A DNA stretch of 64,000 bases from Microvelia longipes (GCA_018340805.1 JACMZG010001913.1:8403907-8467906); one strand, 5' to 3'. Positions 23,801-35,312 are shown, numbered from the stretch's first letter. A program made the numbers and translations. Notes: generated from the sequence alone by a model not told the origin.

Positions 23801-24084
23801 TGACTTTAGTTTTCTCCTCAATACTCTCAGGTAAACCTTGATCTTGAAGTTTGACCCATCCATCACCTCCAAGAATTGTACGGGACGCTCCAGAGTCCAA
23901 AAGTCCATAAAATTGTTGACCAAGTATTTTAACTGCAAGGTAAGGTCTTTCGTCTGCAACTTGATTCTTCAACAATTGACCAATCTGGTCAACTGCGCAA
24001 CTGCTACGAATATGATCTACCCATTCTTGCAATTCTTGTTTTTGAGTCCTGTTAGTATTCTTAAGAATCGAAGACGGACCTATT
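20890..24084 (-). pseudogene. pol: pol remnant of Gypsy copy 1
   Basis: Pieces in order on the minus strand: 24212-22776 (end of gag zinc knuckles, protease with LLDSGAS, RT with FCIDYRKVNA and YLDD), 22606-21872 (RT connection, RNase H with TTDASSVGLG and TDHHSL), 21856-21482 (integrase core with LDLMGPF and SDNGP) and 21447-20890 (integrase C-terminal part ending NLPLP). Breaks relative to copy 2 include single-base losses near 22714, 22831, 21830 and 21490-21570. In this copy the zinc-knuckle frame runs without interruption into protease. Non-functional as assembled, though the indel pattern may be sequencing error. Confidence 0.9.
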
Positions 24085-25787
24085 CGATTCTTTTTGGTGT
24101 TTAAATTACTGTTTCTATCTTTGAATCGTTGAGTACAAGTTTTACATTTTCCATTATCTAGCTCACGGCTGCCACAGCGTATACAAAAGGTGAGTTGCAG
24201 TTGAGGACACATTCCAAAATGGTGGCCGGGCTGGTTACAGTGGTAACAAACCAGGTTATTCTTCTTACGCCACTCTGCGAATTCACTTTTCCGCTAGTGT
24301 TGGTCTTATTAGATGAATTAGACAAAGTTGACTTAGGTGTGGAAGAATCAGAAAATTTAGATTTTTCACTATTATTATTGCTAGTTCTGTTACTACTAGT
24401 ATCGATAGTACTTTTACCATAACCTCTATACCGAGAACTTTCTAAACCGTAAAGTTTAGGGTTCCTAGTCGAAGACGAAGGATTATATGCAAGGTCAGGT
24501 TCGAGGAGAGATTTCTTCTGAACTGGAGAGGTTTTAAATCGCTCCATATGAATTTATCTTTCTGAATTTGTCTCCCTGCCTGAAGTAAATCATTTACTGT
24601 AGAAATAGGATGACCACACAATCGATCATAAAAATAAGGTAAGATATTTCGTCTCAAAATAGTAAGTTTTCTTGCTTCACTAAGAGGTGTCGGAAGACGG
24701 GCAAAGTATTTTCATTACAGCGATGTAAGTAGAAAATGACTCATCTTCTCCTTGAGTTCTTAAAGTTATTTCCCTAATTAAGTCTTCTTCGTAATCATCT
24801 GTCTCAAATTCGATTTTTAAAATATCAACAAGTTCTTCCCAAGTTGAGATGTCATTTCGGATTGATTTATACCATAATAAGGCTGTGCCTTTAAACAAAT
24901 CAATAGCTGAGTCGAAAAGGTCTTGCTTGGTTGCTGAACGTGCTAGAGCTAGATGTTCGATGTCTTCTAGGAACGATCTCAAACTAGGACCACTAGCTTC
25001 ACCAGAAAATTTAGTTATCTCCCATTTACTTAATGGAACCATCTTCTTAGTTGTACGAAGTGGGCTATCCATCAGGTAGTTCATTTCTATCTAATCTCCG
25101 AGGTATTATACCTAGAGGGTTAGCAGGAGTCACGTGGTGTTCAATAGATCCAGTATTAGCAGATGGAACCAAAGGTTGGTCAGATCTATTATTATTATTT
25201 TCCTGATGTTCAGGTAGTAGGTTAAGTTGAGGTGTTACGCCTGGTGAAGGTTGACCACCTGGAGGTTGATCACCTGGATGAGGTTGATCACCTGGTTGAG
25301 GTTGATCACCTGGATGAGGTTGATCACCTGGAGGTTGATCACCTGCACCTGCACCACCTCAGCCATCATCTCCATCACCGTCCCAGATTAGGTGGAGCAG
25401 GTCCAAGCTGTTCCAAAAATTCAAGAGCACTGTTTAAGGAATCACTGCGTTTTTGAAGGTAAGCCTCTTCAGCTGGAATACGTTCTACTCTATTTATATA
25501 TGACTATTAGTGCAGTTAGTCTTCTATGTTTTACTGCGACTTGGTGTCTCTTCATACTCAGTTATGAGGAGTTCAACTTCGGTGAGTTTGAGACCAATTT
25601 TAATTAATTCTTCTTTCCAGTCAAAACGAGTTGGGCTCATAGTGATGATTAAACCTTCATTTTGTAAAAACACAAGTTGACGAAGTTTGGCTTTCATCGC
25701 ATGAACAGTAAGTTTAGTTAAAATACCTCGAACTTTTAACTCGTACTCTAACTCATCTTGATGTAATCTATCTATGTCAATCTTCAT
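24085..25787 (-). pseudogene. gag: gag remnant of Gypsy copy 1
   Basis: Starts at the ATG at 25787 with KIDIDRLHQDELEYELK, a SAP-like helix pair. It continues through a proline-glycine repeat zone (25232-25350), a capsid-like segment (PLSKWEITKFSG, FKGTALLWYKSI) and an asparagine/serine-rich stretch. A CX2CX4HX4C zinc knuckle and a second CX2C...CX2C finger follow. Frame breaks occur near 25524, 24680 and 24550. It would encode the structural protein that packages the RNA. Confidence 0.85.
25232..25350 (-). repeat. 18-bp coding minisatellite in gag, copy 1
   Basis: GATCACCTGGATGAGGTT units encoding P-H/Q-P-G-D-Q. Unit number and order differ from copy 2 (41258-41375), and the frame is lost within the array. 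Confidence 0.85.
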
Positions 25788-28107
25788 GATTATAATTATT
25801 TATAGTATAGTTAACACCAAAGAAAATATAATAAAAAATTTTATAAATAGTTGGTTAAGATTTATTTTACAAAATAAATTATTCAAAAACGAGCATTTAA
25901 ATACAAAAATAAATTAAAATTATTCTAACCGAATATTGAAATTCAAAAATAAAATTATTCAAAAACGAATTACTAATTTCAAAAATAATTCAAGTTACTC
26001 ACAATGAGAATTAAAAGTAAAAGTAAAAAAATCTTAATTCGCATAAAAAGTCACAAAAAAAATGTAAAGGAAACTATAAATACTACTCTTAATTTTTAAC
26101 GAATAAAATTCAAAGTAAAATTTTAATATTAAAACTCTAAAATAAATTCTCATAAAAAAAATGTTTTACTGAATAAGTAGAAATAAACTTTAAAGTATAA
26201 CAATAAGTTACTTCTCTATAAAATTCTTGGGGTGAACTTGTAACTTCAAAACTTATAAAATTATAAAAGAAATTTTTCAGATGAGATGACATAAACGAAT
26301 ATCGAAGAAAGGATAATTTTATTGTGCTGAAAATATTTAGAAAATAAAGACTGAATTCTAGTTAAGATGTGTTCAACGGAAGTATTAATCAAAATTACTA
26401 TAATGGGTTTCAATAAAAATTTGGGTAAGATATCTATTATCCTTTTATGACACCCAGAGAAGGTCAATTTAAACAGGAAATGCTTCTCAATAGAATTGCT
26501 ACACCAAAAATAACCCTTATAGTCACAAAAGACAGGTATAAAATCTTTGCGAAAAACATTAACAGCAAAAAAACATCTGTCAAATAATATATAAATTTAA
26601 ATTTATTTTCACAAAATCTTGATGAGTTTATAAAAAGAATAATCTTTAATCTGCGCTTTAATAAAAATGAAGAAAATATTACAACTATTAAATTAAACTA
26701 CAAAAGTGTACCAAAATTGATGAAACTTCCCCCTTAAATCAATTTCTAAAAATTCCAAAGTTAAACTAAAACTAGTATTTTTATCAAAATAATAATCAAA
26801 AGAACAAATTAAAAATTCTTAAAATTCAAAAATAGTTTTCCCTCAAAGTATTAATAAAAAAAACATTATTAAATTCAAAATAAAATTAGACAGATCGTCA
26901 AATAATTGTGTTTAATTTTATTCACAAGTATCAAAAATATAAAACGTAAAAACATAAAAAATATAGCAGCAAATTATAATCTAATCGTTGAGTAGTTTTC
27001 TGAAATTGTTTTAGTTTATTTTTGAACATTTTCTGACAAATAAAATACAGAATAAAAGTACACAAAAATATGTTTTTGTGGATAATCTCGATGTTAAAAC
27101 TTAAGTGGTTAAATATTAAAAATAAAATAACTAACAATTTAAAAAAAAAAACAGATAATTACAGGTGAAAACGTTAGGAAAACTGAGAAAACATGTACTA
27201 AAATAATTATGAAAAATTTTTAGGAAAAATGGAAAATAAATCTGGTTTTAAAGTTAAGTTTTAACTAAAATTTACCCAATTTTGTTTTCAAATTGGCCTT
27301 ATTAATGTTAATATAATACATAAATTAATACAGGCTTGACTGTTTCAAAATATGAACCAATTTGTCTAATACTGAAATTGAATAACAAATTTTATAAAAT
27401 ATTACTAATTTTAAAAGAAAATAACAGATCAAATAATCTACAATTTTTCCCAACAAATAAAAATACTTCATAAAATTTGCATGTGAATCGGATTTTGCAT
27501 GTAAAAAAAAATATTAAGGAAATCGGATTAGAAGTATAGGTTTCAGATATGAAATTTTATTAATAGTCTGTTTATAAAATTTATACAAAAACACAAATTA
27601 TAAAAGCAAAAAAATATGGCAAAAATAAGCAAAAATCATAAAACAAATGTGTAAAAATAAAGTAAATTTTATGCTATTAAATACCCTATTAATGGTTGTC
27701 AAAAAATCTATTATTTTTTTCAAAAGAAATAAACCAAAATTTATCAAAATTATTTTGTAAAAAAAAAATAAACATAGAACTATAAATAATTCTTGAACAA
27801 TATTTTTGAGAATGTCGTTGTTTTTAAGTACCGTTATACTATGATTTTCGATGATAAACTTGCTTACAAAGTTAATCACGCAACTATAAAAATCTAAGCA
27901 AAATTTATTTATTAAAAAAAAGTCGTAAATAAATCCAACATTTACTCAAAATTTTGTTCTCAAAATAATGCAGAAATTCAGTAAAAATATTTAACAAAAT
28001 AATGACAAAATAAAATACATAAATCAGAAATGTTTTAACCCTATGTACTTACCGATTTTTGGCATGTAATTTCTAAATTATAAACACTAAAATTTTCAAA
28101 ATTTTTA
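25788..28107 (-). other. Long AT-rich untranslated leader of Gypsy copy 1
   Basis: About 2.3 kb between primer site and gag, extremely A-rich on the plus strand. Frames of up to 93 codons are low-complexity and differ between the two copies because of indels, so I do not call a gene. Probably the 5' leader with packaging signals. Confidence 0.6.
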
Positions 28108-28125
28108 CCCCACATTTGGGCGCTA
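28108..28125 (-). other. Degenerate primer binding site, copy 1
   Basis: Position equivalent to the exact tRNA-Lys complement in copy 2 but with an extra T, one G-to-A and a C-to-T change (plus strand CCCCACATTTGGGCGCTA). Confidence 0.7.
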
Positions 28126-28130
28126 TTTAT

Positions 28131-29627
28131 TATAACCCAGTTTTCTTGTTATGCCCTTACTCTGAGTCGGCTCGGGTGAGGGTGTAAGGAATAAAATTGG
28201 AAAATTGGGTAGTCCAGAAAATCCAAAATTCTCTACACACACAACTCCATTCACGTATAAACATATGAGCGCCACCACGTCTGGTTATTACTTAATGGGC
28301 AGACGTGGAAATCCCAGATACCAAAACTTAACTTTAGGGACTTAAATCTAAAATAATAAAGTCGGGAAAAGACCCTAACATAAATAAGAAAAACAACATA
28401 TATAAAGTTATCAAAATTAAAGAACAAAATCATCTATTTAGGTTTTCAAAATACAAAATAACTTTCTCAAAATTAAATACATAATAAATCAAAATTCATA
28501 ATCTTTTGGTACCATTCTTTTTCTCAATGATACTTAGAAAATTCTTAAAATAGTTTCATATTCTGGCCAGATAAAAATAAAGTAAACGTAACAAAAATCG
28601 ATCATTTGATCGGTAAAATAATTTAGTCATGACAAGTGTAAATTCGGGACCAAAGATCTCTTTAAGGTTAAGCAGCGCCGACAGGCCGTGAAAATATCAA
28701 AAATTTAGGTAATAAGATAATTCTCAAAAAGTATCAATCTTTGTAATGACCTAGTACCTAGTCTGCTAGCTAGCTAGATTCCCTAAGTTTGTGCACAAGA
28801 AATAAGTGAGATATCAGGGTACTTATCGACGTGCGACTGCGGGCGATGAAGTCCTTGTAAGGTTACTTTGGCCGATATCCTCCAAAAGTCCAAGACTCGT
28901 TCACCGGTTGGCAAGCGAACAAGGGATCCAAGAATTCACCACATCATGTTACCAGACAGACAGCCATGTAGTGAGTTTGAGAGACCCATGTTGTACTTAG
29001 CTTCCAACATACAAGGTGACGCGTCGTGACCACAGCAACAATGTTTCGGCGCAGTTTCCCGATAACCGGTACAGTTTTCTAAGTTAAAAATCTATAACTT
29101 TTACTTCAAAAAGAGTAAACTACAACTAATTTAGCTTAGCAAAGATTCACCGAAACAATTTAATCCGGAATTAATCGTTAAAGACTTCTCCCGACTACGA
29201 AAAAATGGTTAAAGAAGGAAGGCTACACACTAGCTAGGCGGCTATACCAGACTGAATCATATTTCAAAGTAATAATTTTTTCTGCAATATAATAATAGTA
29301 ATCAGGTGACCAAAGGAAACAAATATCTAAGAAGGGTTCCACTTGGCTACATCATACTCACACAGAACACGCCATACGCACACACGCACACATCCACACT
29401 CTACAACAACTCTGACTTAATTACATGAAACATAACTATATAGTCCACCAATACAACACGCATAACACATACTCAAAACATCGTATGACTCACCAATGAC
29501 TCTTGACAACATGCGCGTTACTCAGTATGTTAATCATCATGAGTCATTGCTGTGAAATACGATGATAAAACGCATAAAACAGCTTGTAAACATAAACATT
29601 CAGTTAAATAAATCTTTAACTGTTACA
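28131..29627 (-). repeat. 5' LTR of Gypsy copy 1
   Basis: 1497 bp, nearly identical to the 3' LTR apart from short deletions. Its near-identity suggests a recent insertion. Confidence 0.9.
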
Positions 29628-29631
29628 GTTA

Positions 29632-30110
29632 ATGTTTGCACTTGTACCGAATTTCAACTCAATTGGATTATTCCCGATTTTTCACAATAATTTAAAAAAC
29701 GTACACAAGTCATTCGATAAATTTAAACTAATGCTGATAATAAGATGAAACTTGGCACATATGTATTTCTTATACGTGGCTACATGCGTGCTAAATTTCA
29801 TTTTGACCAAAAATTTTTTCACGTTTAATAATTTTTTAAAAAATTTGCTGATTCATTATGCGGGTAAGAGACCTTATAAATTAATTTTTCCGAATGCTCA
29901 TATACATACACCTATAGGTTAATTTTCGTAAAAAGTTTCAACTCTCTGGCATAAACAGACGAAACTTAGGAAAACCTAAGTTTCCCTCCTCTTTAGGAGG
30001 TCTTAAAGACGGCTCCTGATAATTTCGGATACATCGCGGTTTCGGATTTTGTTTACAAACACAATATTTTTTACATATGCGTACGGTATAAATAGGAAAA
30101 GTAAAAATAT
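29632..30110 (-). repeat. R1-family part, right of Gypsy copy 1
   Basis: Plus-strand order GCACTTGTACCGAATTTCAA, AAGATGAAACTTGGCACATA, TTTAGGAGGTCTTAAAGACG, TTTACAAACACAATATTTT; completes the fragment at 19228-19317. Confidence 0.7.
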
Positions 30111-30161
30111 CTAAAGAGCGCAATTTTATTTCAACAATAACCTTTTATAAACTTAGATCGT

Positions 30162-30231
30162 AACCTAGGATGCGAACTCCAGACCTTTGTGGTCAAAGGT
30201 TAGTGTACTAACGCTTTAAAGACCTCTTAGA
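30162..30231 (-). repeat. tRNA-like sequence (SINE head or tRNA pseudogene)
   Basis: Minus strand: AAGCGTTAGTACACTAACC (A-box-like) then CCTTTGACCACAAAGG hairpin in the anticodon-arm position and GGAGTTCGCATCC (B-box-like). The T and acceptor stems do not pair well. Repeated at 46238-46307. Confidence 0.4.
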
Positions 30232-30391
30232 ATAATACTATAGACGGAAGGTAGGAGTAAACTCTATGGAATTCCACTGATTACACGGAAGCTGGTTCAC
30301 TAGTGGTCTTAAGTAGGGTACCACCCTAACCACGATCAATTATTTTATTAATTTGTCATAAATATTTCACTAATGAAGAAAGGTCAAAGAA

Positions 30392-30862
30392 ACAATATAA
30401 TAACATATAAACAATATAATAATATAAGAAACTAATATAATAGATAAGAACACAATATAACAACAAAAGAAACAAATATACATCATAAGAAACAAATATA
30501 ACAACATAAGAGCCCAATAAAAACATAAAAACAAATATAATAACATAAGAAGTAGTATATAACATAAAAAAGTTGTATGGTAATGCACCCCAATTATTTA
30601 TATTTATATGTAAAAATATAAATAACAAAAATGCATAAAAAATAAAATAATAAAAAACAAATATAACAACATAAGAAACAAATATAAAACATAAGAAACA
30701 AATATATAACATAAGAAAAATATAATAACAAAAAAAAGTTGCATGGTAACTGTACCCAATTATTTATATTTATAAGTAAAAAAATATAAAACAAATAAAA
30801 TAGCATAAGAAACAAATATAAACATAAGAAACAAATATAACAACATAAGAAACAGCTTAGTA
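30392..30862. repeat. 21-bp minisatellite with 52-bp interspersed units
   Basis: Array of TAAGAAACAAATATAACAACA-like 21-bp units, interrupted twice by GGTAACTGCACCCAATTATT units that belong to the 52-bp array at 31573-31785. Copy of 46454-46960 with more deletions. Confidence 0.85.
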
Positions 30863-31059
30863 TTTAATAAAATCGGTCTTAGATAGCAAATGGGTGGCGG
30901 GATAGACGAATCTACATTTAGTTGACAAGGACTACTTTTAACATAATTTAATAAAATACTTTAAAATAATATTTAAAATGCTTAAAAAATTTTAATGCAC
31001 CAAAATTATATTAGTGTTTATAAATAATTAAGCATTAATTTTAAACAAAATCGGAACTT

Positions 31060-31572
31060 TTCCTCATTACATCGAATTCACTACGCTCGACCTCAGCAAT
31101 TAATTAAAATTTGACTGACTCAGCTAGTCCCTTGAATAACTGTCTGTTTTCATTATTATCGACAGTAAATTTTTTTGAAAAGACAGAAATCTATTTCCAT
31201 CGATTTAATATCACTCAAGTTTCATCTCATTATCAGCATTAGTTTATTTTTTATGAAATGATATGTATGCGTTTTTGAAAAATTAAAAGTAACATTCCTT
31301 TACCGGAATATTACCGGTAAAAGTGTATCCCTGTAGTATTGAAATTTCATTTCAATACGCCGAGTGAGTTTTAAGGATTTTGTTAGATCGTAAAAGTTCA
31401 GTGCGTGGATGGGTAACCGCTGGTAATAAGACGAATGGTTTATTGCCTGTGGACGAGCCAACAGATCTGCAGATTGGAACATAAATTTGGTGATTTTTAT
31501 ATTTTAAGGACGAGCGAAGCGAGTCCGAAGTAGTGTTGAAGAGTGTAGCGAAAAGTTCCTAGGTAACTGTAA
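31060..31572 (+). repeat. R1-family repeat with 5S-like segment
   Basis: 5S-like part at 31385-31432 (GATCGTAAAAGTTCAGTGCG, TGGATGGGTAACCGCTGG), close to the 5S C-box region. Hairpin GGACGAGCGAAGCGAGTCC at 31508-31526. A second, opposite fragment with TCGAATTCACTACGCTCGAC begins the stretch. Confidence 0.65.
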
Positions 31573-31785
31573 CCAAAATATTATGTGTAAAAAAATAAAA
31601 GTGGCATGGTAACTGTACCCAATTATTTATATTTATATGTAAAAATATATAAGTTACAAGGTAATACCCAATATTGTACAAGGTAACTGTACCCAATTAT
31701 TTATATTTATATGTAAAAATATTAAACTTGCAAGGTAACTGTACCCAAATATTATATTTATATGTAAAAAATATATAAGTTCCTG
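31573..31785. repeat. 52-bp minisatellite
   Basis: Units of GCAAGGTAACTGTACCCAAT followed by TATTTATATTTATATGTAAA; about four, one truncated. Copy of 47662-47910. Confidence 0.85.
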
Positions 31786-32039
31786 GTATCAAAGATCTCC
31801 TTTGATTTATCTTCTTAATTTGAATTGGAATTTTTTAATGAAATCATCCAGGACATAAATTAGATTTAATTTAATTAAAAAAAGGGTAAGTAAGTTTAAT
31901 TAAAAGCAGATTGAGTTGATAATTGGGAATAGATTGTTTAAGGAATGAACGGGTTCAGTGATTGTTTAATTGATTTGTATCGGTGTGTCTACTTAGATTG
32001 TCTCAGACGTGATTCTTCTGCCTTGTTTCAGCTGATACA

Positions 32040-32143
32040 AATTTTATTTGTATCAGCAAATAACATCGGAGTCGCTACACTTATCCTCCATGCTTCGATC
32101 TTGCTTCGCTCGTCCTCAAAATATATATATATATATATATTTA

Positions 32144-32197
<54 letters not shown>

Positions 32198-32300
32198 AAT
32201 ATATATACACGCATGCAGACAAGAACTTTGCGAAAAACACAGGAGGTTTCATCCCGGTTTCGGGTTTTTATCCAAACACAATACTTTTCTTAATTAGGAA
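32040..32300 (-). repeat. R1-family fragment invaded by (TA)n
   Basis: CATCGGAGTCGCTACACTTA and GCTTCGCTCGTCCTC on the left, (TA)n at 32120-32206, then the family's opposite end (GGAGGTTTCATCCCGGTTTC, CCAAACACAATACTTTTC). The middle, including the 5S-like segment, is replaced by TA. Confidence 0.6.
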
Positions 32301-32323
32301 AAGTAATATGTATTAATAAAACT

Positions 32324-32324
32324 A

Positions 32325-32390
<66 letters not shown>

Positions 32391-32395
32391 ATATA
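32324..32395. repeat. (TA)n microsatellite
   Basis: Alternating TA with an AATATA shift. Confidence 0.9.
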
Positions 32396-32508
32396 AACTA
32401 CATTTGAAAACCTTAGGAGCGTCATTATGAGGAAGATTTTATATCCTATACTTTTATTTGACTAATTTAAGTCAAATTTTTAACCAACGTTTTAACCATA
32501 ATTTAACC

Positions 32509-33410
32509 CAGCGTTTCCCAACCTTTTCAGTACCGCGACCCTAAAATTTGCTTTTATAAAGATTGGCGACCCAAATGCATTTATTTTGCATAACCTAAAA
32601 ATTGTTGGCGTTTTTATTTATTGCCGAACTAATTATGACCCTACAGACAATCAAATCATAATTTTCATGAGATTTTTATACTTAAATAGAAAACTGCCCA
32701 CTAATTGGAGTTCAAAAGAAGTATTGCTATTATATAATAGCAATAAAATATAAAAATAAAAAAATTAAATTAAATATAAAAATGAGCATTTTATTATTTT
32801 AAGGAAAAAATCAAATAATGATTATAGTAAACAAAAAAAGGATAAAATATGTATCAAATCAATGACTAATTTGTTGCTGTTGGTTTTTCACTAATAAGTC
32901 AAGTCGTGTTTTGTTTATTCATTTCACTACTTTAATTAAAACTCAAAACTATAAAATAAATAACCTGAAGAAACAATTATAATTACAAAAACTTGTACGC
33001 GATATTAAATTAAACTGCGTTGATGTTTGTGAAAACCAAATTCACATATAATTGAACATTATAATTTAATAACCCGAACCTTTAAAAGAAGTAATAAGAA
33101 ACTGTTAAACACAGTATTATCATTGGTATAACAATTCATCAAAGTTAGCTAGAATTAGATAAAGGCGAGTGCCTCTGTCAGTAAAGGACTTCTAAGAAAT
33201 GTTTTGGCCGGGGCTTCTTTTGTTATCGCATGTTTAAAGAATTATCAATTTCTAAAAATAATATCTGTTCAAGCAAATCTGTTATTTGCTTATAATAATT
33301 CTTCACATAAATCTTTGTCATTTTTTGGTTGTTAATATAAAACATTTGGCGACCAAAAAAATTTAGTTCGCGACCCAATCTGGGTCGCGACCCAAGGGTT
33401 GGGAAGGCTG
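32509..33410. mobile_element. hAT-type non-autonomous element, copy A
   Basis: Left end CAGCGTTTCCCAACCTT followed by ACCGCGACCC; right end GGTCGCGACCCAAGGGTTGG then GAAGGCTG. The inverted CAG(C/G)...TTCCCAACC ends with GCGACCC subterminal words are typical of hAT transposons of the Charlie/SPIN sort. About 900 bp, AT-rich, no transposase frame. The 8-bp target duplication is not clear; both flanks show a TTTTAA(C/T)CAACGTTT sequence. Confidence 0.65.
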
Positions 33411-34087
33411 GTTTTAATCAACGTTTCGGTTAACTTAAATATGCCTCTGTATCCTCAGGGTTTAACTACAACAAACATTTTAACAGAAGAATTAGAATTT
33501 TAAAGTAATAATCCGAAAAAGTAAAATTATAACAAATTAAAAACTTTATACATTCAAAACTGATACAATAACACTTATAAATAACTTACACGACGAAGTC
33601 AACAAATGTAAAAAAGCTTTTAATATTTAAACAGAAAAAGGCATGGAACATTAAATTGAAAATATAAATATATAATCCACTTGCAAAACTGTAAGCATAA
33701 TGCACAGTGATAAAAATGCAACTACTATGATAGAACTATGGCTGACAACTCTTGATTTATTGGTGTGGTCGGAGTAATAATAAAACATAACATTTATTTA
33801 ATCTACCAAAGTATTAAGAATTATTGACAAAAGAGAAATAAAACTATAATAAATTAAATAATCAATGAATAGAAAATGAAATAAAGAAATAATAAATTAA
33901 TAACAACTAAAAAATTCAAATAGAAAAAAATCGGGTACGGGTACCTCGGAACTTTTTCTCATCACATCGGATTTGCTACGTCATCCTCCTTGCTTCGCTC
34001 GTCCTTAGACAATAAAATTCGCCAAATTTATACTGCAGCATGTCCTCGGACTCACTTCACCTCGTCCTCAGATTGCAAATGCATCCG
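33411..34087. other. Non-coding; ends in an R1 fragment at the gap
   Basis: 33411-33930 has no gene. The minus strand at 33458-33418 has CTGAGGATACAGAGGC...CCGAAACGTTG, a hammerhead-like signature without convincing stem II. From about 33928 an R1-family copy starts (TCGGGTACGGGTACCTCGG) and is cut by the 10-N gap. Confidence 0.5.
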
Positions 34088-34097
34088 NNNNNNNNNN
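34088..34097. other. Assembly gap (10 N)
   Basis: Ten N. The sequence to its left resumes without a break at 50227 in the second copy of the block, so this is a contig end. Confidence 0.95.
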
Positions 34098-34374
34098 TTT
34101 TTACTTCCAATCTTTTGGTTCATAGAAAAAGTATAGTGATCAACCTCAAAAATGTAAACAGTAAGTTCACTTCTATCATGTGTTCTAGAAGCTTTCAAGA
34201 CTACTGAAATCCTAATTGGCTTTCAAATTTGGAAATATTTTTCCGTGTTTTACGCGGAGCTGTAACAATGTTTTTATGCTCGAGAGTAAATTTTAAGAGA
34301 ATTTTCTGTCTCATACCACCACACTTCAAATTTTTGTAATAAAATTAAGCAATCATCACTATTGGTAACCTTTA
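34098..34374. other. Non-coding stretch
   Basis: No feature recognised. Confidence 0.5.
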
Positions 34375-34586
34375 GTAACCAATACTAACCAATACCCAAT
34401 AATTACCATTACTAACCAATACCCCCATTACTAACCCAATACCCAATTTAACCAATAATTACCATTACTAACCCAATACCCAATATTAACCAATAATTAC
34501 CATTACTAACCCAATACCCAATATTAACCAATAATTACCATTACTAACCCAATACCCAATATTAACCAATAATTACCATTACTAGC
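34375..34586. repeat. 38-bp tandem repeat
   Basis: About five units containing ACCATTACTAACCCAATACC and CAATATTAACCAATAATT; first units shorter. Not telomeric (no TTAGG/TAACC phase). Confidence 0.85.
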
Positions 34587-34900
34587 CAAAATGTAAAAAA
34601 GCGGCACGCTTCGCACGCAAGATATCTGTATAAATGTGTTAATGCAAAAAATCTCCCTTTGCCTGCTAGATTGCTGTAAATTTGCGTGAATGTCGAAAAA
34701 GAGGCTAGCATCGTTCGCAAAATGCTAACATAAAAATATAGGTACATTAAATAAGGTTGCTTAAATAGCGAGTATTTTTTACTTCATAATTTAAATTAAA
34801 TTTGGGCATTTATTAAATAAGTACCATTTTTGGTTTATTTTTTTGTTAAGTGCTTAATTTTAAGAATTAGTTTAATAATATAATGTTAACTATAAAAATT
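34587..34900. other. Non-coding stretch
   Basis: No feature recognised; two GC-richer words (GCGGCACGCTTCGCACGC) near 34609. Confidence 0.45.
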
Positions 34901-35105
34901 AAAACTCTTGGGCAGGACAATGAGGTTCAACTACTATGCGTACCAGGACACCGTGGTGTAGACGGCAATGAACAGGCTGACCAGCTTGCTAGGCTGACCA
35001 GCTTGCCAGGCTGACCAGCTTGTCAGGCTGACCAGCTTGCCAGGCTGACCGGCTTGCCAGGCTGGGCTCCAGTACTATTCCGTCCACCCCACAGCCTGTA
35101 GTACG
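34901..35105 (+). pseudogene. LINE RNase H remnant with tandem expansion
   Basis: Frame from 34901 reads TLGQDNEVQLLCVPGHRGVD then GNEQADQLARL. This is the RNase H motif (P-G-H-x-G-x-x-G-N-E-x-A-D-x-L-A) of R1/I/LOA-type LINEs and carries the late catalytic His and Asp. From 34972 to 35062 the codons for QADQLAR are reiterated as five 17-bp units (AGGCTGACCAGCTTGCC), which shifts the frame each time. After the array the frame resumes with a GSSTIPSTPQPV-like segment. Non-functional. Confidence 0.75.
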
Positions 35106-35312
35106 AAAATTAATTAATTTATAACCTTAAAGGTGCATTCAGAATACTGCGGTAGCGATGTGTCCGTCCGTTGCGTGCGTAGCGGTCATTGCGATGGGGA
35201 AAATGATGGTTCCACTATTGTGGCCGCAAAAGTCGCTAACACAGCGCACTCTAGTTCCGAATTTCGGAACTAGAGGAACTTGCCGTTTTGACCAATCAAA
35301 ACGGCCAATTAT
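35106..35312. repeat. GC-richer segment with two palindromes
   Basis: CTAGTTCCGAA-T-TTCGGAACTAG at 35251-35273 and CCGTTTTGA-CCAA-TCAAAACGG at 35283-35304, just left of Gypsy copy 2. The left part (GGTGCATTCAGAATACTGCGG minus its last base) may be a transposon end. Identity unknown. Confidence 0.45.

Larger units (their letters stand above)
19318..29627 (-). mobile_element. Ty3/Gypsy LTR retrotransposon, copy 1
   Basis: About 10.3 kb with two LTRs, a tRNA-Lys-type primer site, gag and pol remnants in the order protease-RT-RNase H-integrase, and a GTTA target duplication on both sides (19314-19317, 29628-29631). It is nested in an R1 repeat whose two halves are colinear across it. All coding parts are broken by small indels, mostly one-base losses. 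No envelope-like frame is present between integrase and the 3' LTR. It belongs to Metaviridae-type elements by domain order and integrase type. Confidence 0.92.

Noticed and set aside
24195..24422. Plus-strand frame opposite the Ser/Asn-rich gag linker
   Set aside because: Shadow of gag on the other strand.
30356..30815. Hydrophobic frames rich in Tyr/Leu/Phe
   Set aside because: They are translations of the 21-bp minisatellite on its minus strand, not membrane proteins.
34375..34586. Telomere-like TAACC words
   Set aside because: The unit is 38 bp and does not contain phased TTAGG or TTAGGG repeats.
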